Of a stretch of DNA of 19,581 bases, positions 7,746 to 14,468 are shown in pieces. Position 1 is the first letter of the stretch, and every line of letters begins with the position of its first letter. The notes beneath the pieces were generated by a model that was not told the origin of the DNA, did no database searches, and was given only the letters and a program-made list of their open reading frames with translations. The stretch is from Chloroflexota bacterium (lineage in GTDB: Bacteria > Chloroflexota > UBA6077 > CF-72), in contig JAFAPL010000628.1 of NCBI GenBank assembly GCA_019247135.1, positions 1 through 19,581 on the forward strand, written 5' to 3'. The translations under genes were made by a program, and so were the position numbers.

Positions 7746-9166
7746 AGCCACTGCTCAGCGGTGAACTGCGGGCGCTGAGCGTCGGCGCGCCCCTGTTCGC
7801 CGACTCACTGGCCGAACAGAACGTTGGGGTGTGCACAGTGGACTGGCGACCGCCAGCCGGTGGCGACCCCGAAGTCGCTCAGTTACTGGCGTCGACGTGG
7901 CGTTCTGACGTCGACGAGGCAAACGCCATTGCCCTGCGGCGGGCGCTCGATGCACGCCAGGTGCTGGTGGACGTGCAGCCCGCGGGCGAGGTCATCCCGG
8001 GCATGCAGCGCGACATGGTTCTGCACGCGGGACCGCCCATCGCATGGGAGCGGCTGAGCGCGCCCGTGCGTGCCGCCGCCATCGGCGCCATCATCCACGA
8101 GGGCCTGGCCGATGACGAAGCGGCCGCCGAACGCGCCGCCGCCAGTGGCGACGTGCGTTTCGAGCCCTGCCACGAGCACCAGGCGGTTGGTCCGATGGCG
8201 GGTATGACCACCTGGTCGATGCCAGTCCTGGTCGTCGACAACAAGACCAGCGGCAACCGCGCGTATTCGAATCTGAACGAAGGACTCGGACGTGTCCTGC
8301 GCTATGGCGGCCTGGGACCGGATGTGCTGGAGCGGCTGGACTGGATGCGCGGCGTCCTCGGGCCCGCGCTGAGCCGGGCATTGCGCCAGCACCCGGTCGG
8401 GATCGACCTGCGCGCGCTGATCGGCCAGGCATTACACATGGGTGACGAGTGCCACAACCGCAACCGCGCCGCGAGCGCACTGCTCATCAAGGCGCTCGCA
8501 CCATCCATCGCCGCACTCGACGGCCTCGACGCGGCCGATCGGCGGCGCGTGCTGGAGTTCGCGGCCGGCAACGAGCATTTCTTTCTGAACGTCGGCATGG
8601 CCGCCTGCAAGGCAGCCATGGACGCGGCGCATGGGGTGCCTCACAGCACGCTCGTCACCACCATGGCGCGCAACGGCACGGAGTTTGGCGTCCGGGTGAG
8701 CGGCCTTGGCGATCGCTGGTTCACCGGGCCTTCGCAGACCCCCGTTGGGCTGTACTTCGCGGGCCAGTCGGCGGAAGACGCGAACCCTGACATGGGTGAC
8801 TCGGCGATCACCGAGACGGCTGGACTCGGCGGCTTCGCCATGGCGGCGGCGCCGGCCATCGTGCAATTCATCGGCGGCTCGCCGTCTGATGCGATCGCGT
8901 ATTCGCGTCGCATGTACGAGATCACGCTCGGCGAGAGCGAGGCGTATACGCTACCGATCCTCGATTTCCGCGGCACACCGACGGGCATCGACGTGCGCCT
9001 GGTCCTCGAGACGGGCATCCTGCCACAGATCAACACGGGCATCGCTTCGCGCCGCGCGGGGGTGGGTCAGATCGGCGCTGGACTGGTCAACCCTCCGCGC
9101 GAGTGTTTTCTCAGTGCGCTGCGCGCGATGGTCGTACCTGAAGAAAGCCAGGTGCGCTCCGTCTAG
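7742..9166 (+). CDS. DUF1116 family protein (YlbE-like partner of FdrA)
   Basis: This 474-residue protein matches the DUF1116 family (E. coli YlbE). It begins with the FdrA-associated segment VGAPLFADSLAEQNVGVCTVDWRPPAGGD and continues with LVDVQPAGEVIPGMQRDMVLHAGPP, RFEPCHEHQAVGPMAGMTTWSMPVLVVDN, ALHMGDECHNRNRAASALLI and NGTEFGVRVSGLGDRWFTGPS. The clustered His, Cys, Asp and Glu residues in HMGDECHNRN and PCHEHQAVGPM are candidates for active-site or metal-binding positions, which is my inference. The ATG overlaps the FdrA stop as ATGA, indicating translational coupling and a likely shared complex. In enterobacteria this pair works with DUF2877 and a carbamate kinase, neither of which is in the window. 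The exact substrate here is unknown. Confidence 0.88.
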   Translation: MKPLLSGELRALSVGAPLFADSLAEQNVGVCTVDWRPPAGGDPEVAQLLASTWRSDVDEANAIALRRALDARQVLVDVQPAGEVIPGMQRDMVLHAGPPIAWERLSAPVRAAAIGAIIHEGLADDEAAAERAAASGDVRFEPCHEHQAVGPMAGMTTWSMPVLVVDNKTSGNRAYSNLNEGLGRVLRYGGLGPDVLERLDWMRGVLGPALSRALRQHPVGIDLRALIGQALHMGDECHNRNRAASALLIKALAPSIAALDGLDAADRRRVLEFAAGNEHFFLNVGMAACKAAMDAAHGVPHSTLVTTMARNGTEFGVRVSGLGDRWFTGPSQTPVGLYFAGQSAEDANPDMGDSAITETAGLGGFAMAAAPAIVQFIGGSPSDAIAYSRRMYEITLGESEAYTLPILDFRGTPTGIDVRLVLETGILPQINTGIASRRAGVGQIGAGLVNPPRECFLSALRAMVVPEESQVRSV

Positions 9167-9185
9167 CGAGAGTGTCTGACGCCCG

Positions 9186-9202
9186 TTGGCACAGGGCTTG
9201 CT
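9186..9202 (+). promoter_or_regulatory. Sigma-54-type (-24/-12) promoter upstream of the DUF3309 miniprotein
   Basis: TTGGCAC-AGGGC-TTGCT matches the RpoN consensus (YTGGCACGRNNNTTGCW) at essentially all conserved positions. The -24 GG (9188-9189) and the -12 GC (9200-9201) have the required 12-base offset. Initiation would fall near 9213, just ahead of the AGGAGG at 9221-9226, so promoter, ribosome site and start codon are in correct order and spacing. The site lies in the 70-base gap after the DUF1116 stop. An enhancer-binding protein site was not recognised. Confidence 0.65.
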
Positions 9203-9220
9203 TTTCAGGACTGGCGAAGA

Positions 9221-9226
9221 AGGAGG
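9221..9226 (+). promoter_or_regulatory. Strong Shine-Dalgarno of the DUF3309 miniprotein
   Basis: AGGAGG lies 10 bases before the GTG at 9237 and fixes this start over the upstream TTG at 9186, which would fall inside the sigma-54-like promoter. It is the only full consensus ribosome site I noticed in the window, where most genes lack one, and suggests high translation. Confidence 0.7.
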
Positions 9227-9236
9227 AAACACAGAC

Positions 9237-9392
9237 GTGCTTCTGACCATCCTCGTGATCCTTGTCTTGCTGGCGCTGTTAGGTGGTGGCTATGGCAGCA
9301 GTCGGGGTTGGGGCTACTACGGTTGGTCACCCCTGGGCTTGCTGATTCTGATCGTTCTGATCCTGGCCCTCACCGGAAACCTGAACTTCTAG
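9237..9392 (+). CDS. DUF3309-type small hydrophobic protein
   Basis: This 51-residue protein has two hydrophobic segments, LLTILVILVLLALLGG and LGLLILIVLILALTG. They flank a central GYGSSRGWGYYGWSP, which matches the general pattern of DUF3309 miniproteins (hydrophobic, then SRxWGY, then GLGLILLIxxILLLLG). It is presumably inserted in the cytoplasmic membrane, and its function is unknown in the family. The start is chosen from the AGGAGG 10 bases upstream. It has its own sigma-54-like promoter, so it may be expressed under stress or nutrient signals independently of the upstream FdrA/DUF1116 genes. Its TAG stop overlaps the TAG stop of the opposing M50 gene in one shared CTAG (9389-9392). Confidence 0.8.
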   Translation: MLLTILVILVLLALLGGGYGSSRGWGYYGWSPLGLLILIVLILALTGNLNF

Positions 9393-9931
9393 TCGCACAG
9401 CGTGTCGCTGCGGGCGCGGCGTAGCGCTCGCAGCGCACGGCGACCGTCCGACTCGCCCACCGGCACCAGACTGAGTGCGGCGGCGGCGAAGTTGCCGACG
9501 ATGACTGACGCGAGCAGCACGTCGAGCGGGCCGGTAGGGGCGCTCACGTAACGCAGCAGGCCGGCCGTCAGGGCGAGGGCGACGTTTACGCCCGGACCAG
9601 CGAGCGCCACGACAAGCTCGGGTCGCGCATGCGCCATCTGAGTTTCAGCCATGAAGCCGTGAAAGACGATGCGCCGGACATGGTGCCCACGGCGGCGCGC
9701 CAGGAGCGCGTGACCAAGCTCATGCATGAGCAGGGCTGCCTCGGCGGCGAGCACGGCGCTTGCGCTGGTGATCCACAGGATTGACCGTTCCCAGCCGGGG
9801 TAGCGGACGGGCAGAACACCGTGCGCCAGCAGAAGGGTGGCGAGGCCCACCACAGCTGGCCAACGCCAGTGGATGGCGATGTCGATCGCGCTGACGCGTG
9901 CGACGGTCACGGGCGCGCGGGCAAGCGACAC
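9389..9931 (-). CDS. Small site-2-protease-like (M50) membrane metallopeptidase
   Basis: From the GTG at 9929-9931 the gene encodes 180 residues with about four membrane segments. The zinc-binding HELGH is at H70-H74 in LLMHELGHALLARRRGHHV. A third metal ligand is likely D162 in SLVPVGESDGRRAL, a degenerate form of the usual NxxPxxPLDGG motif. AGPGVNVALAL is the family PGVN segment. M50 enzymes cut substrates within or near the membrane, often regulatory proteins. The open frame continues to 10048, but I prefer 9931. An IHW motif near the N-terminus is normal for the family, a TACACT -10 lies 9 bases upstream, and the extension would run over an operator-like repeat and a divergent -10. A GTG at 9910 is another candidate. 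No PDZ domain or obvious substrate gene is adjacent. Confidence 0.8.
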   Translation of the reverse strand: MSLARAPVTVARVSAIDIAIHWRWPAVVGLATLLLAHGVLPVRYPGWERSILWITSASAVLAAEAALLMHELGHALLARRRGHHVRRIVFHGFMAETQMAHARPELVVALAGPGVNVALALTAGLLRYVSAPTGPLDVLLASVIVGNFAAAALSLVPVGESDGRRALRALRRARSDTLCD

Positions 9932-9940
9932 GGCCGCCCG

Positions 9941-9946
9941 AGTGTA
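9941..9946 (-). promoter_or_regulatory. Candidate -10 element for the M50 protease gene
   Basis: On the minus strand TACACT lies 9 bases before the GTG at 9931. It is part of the 10-mer TACACTCGGG, which is identical to that upstream of the lipoprotein gene (731-740). No -35 is evident. Confidence 0.4.
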
Positions 9947-9979
9947 TGCGCCACGGGCTCGTGACCCAAGTCCGTCTGG

Positions 9980-9997
9980 CTCAGTGATGTCACTGAG
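9980..9997. promoter_or_regulatory. Perfect 8-base inverted repeat, operator-like
   Basis: CTCAGTGA-TG-TCACTGAG is a perfect dyad with 8-base arms and a 2-base centre. It lies in the divergent spacer between the M50 protease start (9931) and the SH3-HyuA-HyuB operon start (10063), about 35 bases upstream of the candidate rightward -10 (10033) and of the candidate leftward -10 (9946). Size and placement fit a dimeric transcription factor site that could control either side. The regulator is not encoded in the window. Confidence 0.5.
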
Positions 9998-10032
9998 GCG
10001 CTTCGTGAAGTCGCCGCTCGGGGAGCGGCCAG

Positions 10033-10039
10033 TACGATA
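10033..10039. promoter_or_regulatory. Symmetric -10-like TACGATA before the SH3-HyuAB operon
   Basis: TACGATA reads as TACGAT rightward and TATCGT leftward, so it could seed transcription both ways. Rightward initiation near 10045 gives a leader of about 18 bases before the GTG at 10063. No good -35 was found. The leftward start would precede the M50 gene but not include its longest possible start at 10048. Confidence 0.35.
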
Positions 10040-10062
10040 TCCGCGCACAACATGGGCGCGCT

Positions 10063-10557
10063 GTGCTGAGTCTGCTGAAGGCCATCATCATCCTGGCTCT
10101 GCTCGGCGTTCCGGTCCTGGTGGTGCTGTCGGTGCCACGCTTTATGGAACTCGCCTCGTCCGTGCCCGCGCCGACCAGCGTCCCGCTTGCCACGTCCGTC
10201 CCGTTCAGGTTGGACGCCACCTCAGCACCAAGTAGATTCGTCGGCATTGATTCCAGCGCCCCTCCGCCCACGCTTGCGGCGCCCGCGGCGACAGCCACGG
10301 CCCAGCCCACTCCCCGCCCGACGCCAACCGGCGAACGGGTGGTGGTCGCCAACACTGACGGTCGCGGGGCCGTGCTGCGCGCCGAACCCGTGACGGGACG
10401 ACCCGTGGCAGCACTGCACGAAGAGCAGATACTCGACGTGCTCGAACGTCGGAACGTCCCTGGATCGGGCGACTGGCTCCGCGTCCGCGCGGCAGACGGC
10501 GCGGAGGGCTGGATTACCGGGCTCGTCGCACGTCCCGCTCCGGGCACCACGCCGTAA
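10063..10557 (+). CDS. Membrane-anchored bacterial SH3-domain protein
   Basis: This 164-residue protein has an N-terminal hydrophobic anchor (about 5-25, LKAIIILALLGVPVLVVLSV) and then a long Pro/Ala/Thr/Ser-rich linker (about 34-90). It ends in an SH3b-type domain (about 92-157) with the features ERVVVANTDGRGAVLRAEP, LDVLERRN, DWLRVRAADGAEGWITG. The WLRVRxxDGxEGWI pattern is the hallmark of this domain. Such proteins usually face the outside and bind peptidoglycan or peptides. The GTG start is chosen because the ATG at 10052 leads into a stop after five codons. The HyuA gene starts 12 bases downstream, so an operon with hydantoinase genes is likely, though no functional link is known. Confidence 0.82.
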   Translation: MLSLLKAIIILALLGVPVLVVLSVPRFMELASSVPAPTSVPLATSVPFRLDATSAPSRFVGIDSSAPPPTLAAPAATATAQPTPRPTPTGERVVVANTDGRGAVLRAEPVTGRPVAALHEEQILDVLERRNVPGSGDWLRVRAADGAEGWITGLVARPAPGTTP

Positions 10558-10569
10558 GGCGTCCTGCCG

Positions 10570-12645
10570 ATGAGCCGGTTCCGCCTGGCGCTGGATACGG
10601 GCGGCACGTTCACCGATGTCGTCGCCTTCGACGAGCGCACTGGCGCGGTGCACACGACGAAAACGCCTACGACCCCGACTGATCCATCCGTGGGATTCAT
10701 GCGAGGCGTGCTGAAGATCGCACGCGAGGCGGGTATTCGGCTCAGCGACGTTGTGTCGGTCTCGCACGGAACCACTGTCGCGACCAACGCACTGCTCGCC
10801 GAAGAAGGCGTCCTGCCAGGCGTTGGGCTTATTGTGACCCGCGGGTTTCGGCACATCCTCGAGATCGCGCGGCAGAGTGTGCCCCAGGGCTACGGGAACT
10901 CGTATTTCTGGGTCAAGCCCGAGCGGCCGGTGCCACTGCACCTGGTGCAAGAGGTCACCGAGCGCATCGACTTTCGCGGCCAGGTTCTCACGCCCCTCGA
11001 CCTGGCGGAAGCTGAGGCTGTCGCGGATTGGTTTCGGCAGCGCGACATCGACACAGTCGCCATCTGCTTTCTGCATGCGTACGCCAATGCGGCGCACGAA
11101 GGCAGAATGCGCGACGTGCTCCTGCGGCAGCATCCTAAGGCGAGCGTCTCGATCTCCTCGGACGTGTTGCCCGAGTACCGCGAATACGAGCGCGCGGTCA
11201 CCACCATCGTCGACGCGTTCGTGAAGCCGCGGGTAGCGCGCTACGTCGCGCAGATCCGCGACCGTCTCGAGAGCCAGGTCAGGTCCGGAACGCCGTTCTT
11301 CATCATGAAGTCCAACGGTGGCGTCGTTTCAGCGCGCGAAGTCGCCCGTCACCCGATTGCGACGGTGCTGAGCGGCCCAGCAGCGGGCGCGCTGGGGGCC
11401 GCCATGCTGGCTCGAGCGGCCGGTCGGCCGCGCGTGCTCACGCTTGACGGCGGCGGAACGAGCACGGATGTCGCCGTCGTAGATGACGGTACACCGCACA
11501 TCACGACCGAAGGCCGCATCGGCCGGCTGCCCGTGAAGGTTCCGATGATCGACATTGCGACCGTCGGCGCAGGCGGCGGCTCGATCGCCAGACGCCTGCC
11601 GGACGGGCGCCTCAGGGTCGGGCCTGACAGCGCCGGCGCCGATCCGGGCCCGATGTGCTATCCGCGTGGTGGTGACCAGCCGACCATTACCGACGCCAGT
11701 CTGGTGCTCGGCCGTATCCCGCCTCACTTGCTCGGAGGCGAGATTCCGCTGGACCACGAGCGTGCGCTACGTGGCATTCGTTGCCTGGGTCAGGCACTCG
11801 GCCTGGACGAGTACCGCGCTGCCGCGGGGATTCTCGAAATTGCCGCATGGAACCAGGCCAACGCCGTCCGGCAGGTCACCGTACGTCGCGGATTGGACGT
11901 CCGCGACTACTCGCTCGTGGCGTTCGGTGGGTCGGGGCCACTGCAGGCGGGCAAGCTTGTGGATGTCCTGGGCCTGGAGGCCGCCGTGGTCCCACTCAAT
12001 CCTGGAAACCTCTCGGCTTTCGGCTTGCTCACGGTCGACGTTCGAAACGACTATGTGAAGACGAGCGTCCAGCGGGATGACCTGCTGGATCTCGATCGGG
12101 TGAATGCGATGTATGCCGATCTCGAGGAGCAAGCGCGCGCGGCACTCTCAGCCGAGGGTGTCGCGGCGACCTCCATGCTGCTCGAGCGCACGGCGGACCT
12201 GCGCTACTTTGGCCAGGCCTGGGAAGTGCGCGTCGATGTGCCCGCGGGACTGCTCAACCGCGCCCTGGCGGACAGCGTGGTCGAGGCATTTCATGTGGGC
12301 CATGAGCGCGCATACGGCTACAGCTACCGCGCCGCGGTTCCACCCCAACAGGTCGAGTGGATTAATCTGCGCGTCACGGGTGTAGTGCCGATCGAACGAC
12401 CAATGCTCCAGCGGATGCATCGGACCTCTACGGGCGGCGTTGAACGTGCGCAGAGTGGGAGGCGCCGCGTCTACTTCGACGACGGCTTCGTGGAGACGCC
12501 GGTGTTCGATCGCATGCGACTTCAACCCTCCGATCTCATCGAAGGTCCCGCGGTAGTCGAAGAATACGGCTCGACGACCGTCGTATTTCCGCGCACCCGG
12601 GCGGGCGTGGACGAGTTTGGCAATCTCGTGCTCCAGCGAGTGTGA
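10570..12645 (+). CDS. hyuA: Hydantoinase/oxoprolinase family protein, subunit A
   Basis: This 691-residue protein is a full-length HyuA-type subunit of ATP-dependent N-methylhydantoinase, 5-oxoprolinase or acetone/acetophenone carboxylase-like enzymes. The N-terminal Hydant_A_N domain has LALDTGGTFTDVVAFDE (6-22, phosphate loop of the actin-like ATPase fold) and SHGTTVATNALL (near 66-77). The central hydantoinase A domain has FFIMKSNGG, LSGPAAGALGA, LDGGGTSTDVAVVDDG (near 292) and VGAGGGSIA (near 334). The C-terminal part carries LRYFGQAWEVRVDVP and YGSTTVVFP. The HyuB gene overlaps its stop by 4 bases, so the two subunits should form a complex. The family name gives the chemistry (ATP-driven opening or carboxylation of cyclic amides or ketones), but the actual substrate is not determinable. 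Confidence 0.93.
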   Translation: MSRFRLALDTGGTFTDVVAFDERTGAVHTTKTPTTPTDPSVGFMRGVLKIAREAGIRLSDVVSVSHGTTVATNALLAEEGVLPGVGLIVTRGFRHILEIARQSVPQGYGNSYFWVKPERPVPLHLVQEVTERIDFRGQVLTPLDLAEAEAVADWFRQRDIDTVAICFLHAYANAAHEGRMRDVLLRQHPKASVSISSDVLPEYREYERAVTTIVDAFVKPRVARYVAQIRDRLESQVRSGTPFFIMKSNGGVVSAREVARHPIATVLSGPAAGALGAAMLARAAGRPRVLTLDGGGTSTDVAVVDDGTPHITTEGRIGRLPVKVPMIDIATVGAGGGSIARRLPDGRLRVGPDSAGADPGPMCYPRGGDQPTITDASLVLGRIPPHLLGGEIPLDHERALRGIRCLGQALGLDEYRAAAGILEIAAWNQANAVRQVTVRRGLDVRDYSLVAFGGSGPLQAGKLVDVLGLEAAVVPLNPGNLSAFGLLTVDVRNDYVKTSVQRDDLLDLDRVNAMYADLEEQARAALSAEGVAATSMLLERTADLRYFGQAWEVRVDVPAGLLNRALADSVVEAFHVGHERAYGYSYRAAVPPQQVEWINLRVTGVVPIERPMLQRMHRTSTGGVERAQSGRRRVYFDDGFVETPVFDRMRLQPSDLIEGPAVVEEYGSTTVVFPRTRAGVDEFGNLVLQRV

Positions 12646-14468
12646 GGATGATCGACCCGGTCGTACTGGAGATCGTGGAGGGCACACTCGCCTCGGCCGA
12701 AGCGGAGGTCGAGACGGCCATCGAGCGCACCGCTCGCTCGCCCATGATCCGCGAAGCTCGCGACTTCCGCGGCGGCATCCACGATCGACACTGCCGCAAG
12801 CTGACGGGCCGATCGTACTCAGCACTCGTGCAGCCGATCGTGCGGGATTTCCCGATCGCCAGCATGCGCCCGGGCGATGTGTTCTTCCACAACGACGTCT
12901 ACCAGTCCGAGGGCGGCATTGGGCACCTGCCAGACCTGTGCGTTACCGTGCCAGTCTTCGACGGCGGCGAGGTCGTCGCGTTCGTCCAGGCATTCGGCCA
13001 CCACGACGACATCGGCGGCAGTGCGCCCGGCTCGATGCCGAGCCATGGGACCTCCTACTACCAGGAGGGCCTGATCGTCCCGCCAGTGCGGCTTTTCCGC
13101 GAGGGAAAGGCGAACGAGGACCTGATTCGCGTGATGGTGCGCAACTCACGCCTTCCCGACAGTCTGCGGGGTGACCTGGATGCCGAAGTGGCAGCCTGCC
13201 GCATGGGCGCCGACCGCGTCGCGGAACTGTTCCGCCGCTATGGCCGGACACAGGTGGAGGCGTGCTTCGAAGCCATCCTCGCACGGACCTCCGAGACCTT
13301 CCGCGGTGAGCTGCTGAGCAAGATTCCCGAAGGCACATATGTCTGGGAGGACTACGCCGAACACGACGGCGTCGACCCGCCGCGACTGCATACGCAGCGC
13401 ATGACGCTCGAGAGGACTCGCGACGGCATCGCGATCGACTTCACCGGCACCAGCCCACAGGCGAAAGGGCCGATCAACCATGCCGGCAACTACGCCGATG
13501 GCGTGTTCTTGAAGAAATGGATTGCGCCGATCCTGCGCAACCTGGCCGAGTCGCCCGAGCGGATGGCTGAGCTGGACGTGAACGAGGGCGTAGTGCCCCT
13601 CATCGAGCTGCGCTTTCCGCCGCCGGGAACGCTGCTGACGCCGATCTTTCCCGCACCGGTGAACGCCCGCACGTTCGTGATCCTTCGCCTGCTGGGCATC
13701 CTGGCGGGCGTCCTCGCCAAGGCGACCGGCGGCAACATGCCCGCCGATCAGGAGACTATTCGCTATACCGGCTTTCATGGCGTCGACGTGGATGGACGGC
13801 CCTATCTGATGCGCGAGGTGCTGGGCGGTGGGTCGGGAGGTCGGCCGTGGGCTGACGGATCGGACACGATCCACGTCGTGCCCGACTCGAAAAACCTGCC
13901 AGTTGAGTTCACCGAGACGCGCTTTCCGCTGCGGGTCGAAACCCTTGCGCTGGCGCCTGACTCCGGCGGGCCCGGCCTGCGGCGCGGGGGGCTCGGCTAT
14001 CGCAAGGAGATCCGCGCCCTGTCCGACTGCATGTTCCTGTCGGTTGCCGACCGCTCGATCCTGAGCTGCTGGGGACTCAAGGGCGGTCACGCCGGCAAGC
14101 CGTTCCGCGTCACGGTCGATCCTGGCGGCCCAGGCGAACGCCAGCTCGAAGGCCTTGTCGACGATGAGCCAATCGCCGCCGGAACGCTCGTGCGCATCGA
14201 TACGACCGGTGGTGGCGGCTGGGGCGATCCGCTGGACCGAGAGCCCGCGCGCGTCGCGCTCGACGTGCTGCAAGGCAAAGTCAGCGCCGGGTCTGCTCGC
14301 GACGACTACGGCGTCGTGCTTTCCAGTGCACTCGAGGTGGATGCGGCCGCGACTGAAACTCTGCGGGCGCGGATTCGTGAACAGCGCGGACGCGTTGCAT
14401 TCTTCGACCGTGGGCCTGGATATCGTCAGCTCAGCGGTCGCGAGTCCGCCGAGGTCGACCAGATCTAG
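12642..14468 (+). CDS. hyuB: Hydantoinase/oxoprolinase family protein, subunit B
   Basis: This protein of about 608 residues is the HyuB partner of the upstream HyuA. Family landmarks are IDPVVLEIVEGTLASAEAEVETAIERTARSP, RPGDVFFHNDVYQSEGGIGHLPDL, FGHHDDIGGSAPGSMPSHGTSYYQEGL, IDFTGTSPQAKGPINHA, the glycine-rich GGGSGGRPWADGSDTIHV, GPGLRRGGLGYRKEI and the C-terminal TTGGGGWGDPLDR. Several His and Asp residues in FGHHDD and HNDVY are probable metal or catalytic positions by analogy with the family. The GTG at 12642 overlaps the HyuA stop as GTGA; the in-frame ATG at 12648 is equally possible and would give 606 residues. Its TAG stop shares a CTAG with the stop of the opposing small membrane protein. 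Compared with usual members, the stretch after RTARSPMIREARDF (GGIHDRHCRKLTG) looks divergent. Confidence 0.92.
   Translation: MRMIDPVVLEIVEGTLASAEAEVETAIERTARSPMIREARDFRGGIHDRHCRKLTGRSYSALVQPIVRDFPIASMRPGDVFFHNDVYQSEGGIGHLPDLCVTVPVFDGGEVVAFVQAFGHHDDIGGSAPGSMPSHGTSYYQEGLIVPPVRLFREGKANEDLIRVMVRNSRLPDSLRGDLDAEVAACRMGADRVAELFRRYGRTQVEACFEAILARTSETFRGELLSKIPEGTYVWEDYAEHDGVDPPRLHTQRMTLERTRDGIAIDFTGTSPQAKGPINHAGNYADGVFLKKWIAPILRNLAESPERMAELDVNEGVVPLIELRFPPPGTLLTPIFPAPVNARTFVILRLLGILAGVLAKATGGNMPADQETIRYTGFHGVDVDGRPYLMREVLGGGSGGRPWADGSDTIHVVPDSKNLPVEFTETRFPLRVETLALAPDSGGPGLRRGGLGYRKEIRALSDCMFLSVADRSILSCWGLKGGHAGKPFRVTVDPGGPGERQLEGLVDDEPIAAGTLVRIDTTGGGGWGDPLDREPARVALDVLQGKVSAGSARDDYGVVLSSALEVDAAATETLRARIREQRGRVAFFDRGPGYRQLSGRESAEVDQI

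Noticed and set aside
11771..11787. TGGCAT...TTGC resembling a sigma-54 site inside HyuA
   Set aside because: The gap between the two blocks is 3 rather than 5 bases, so the -24/-12 spacing is wrong, and it is within a coding region.
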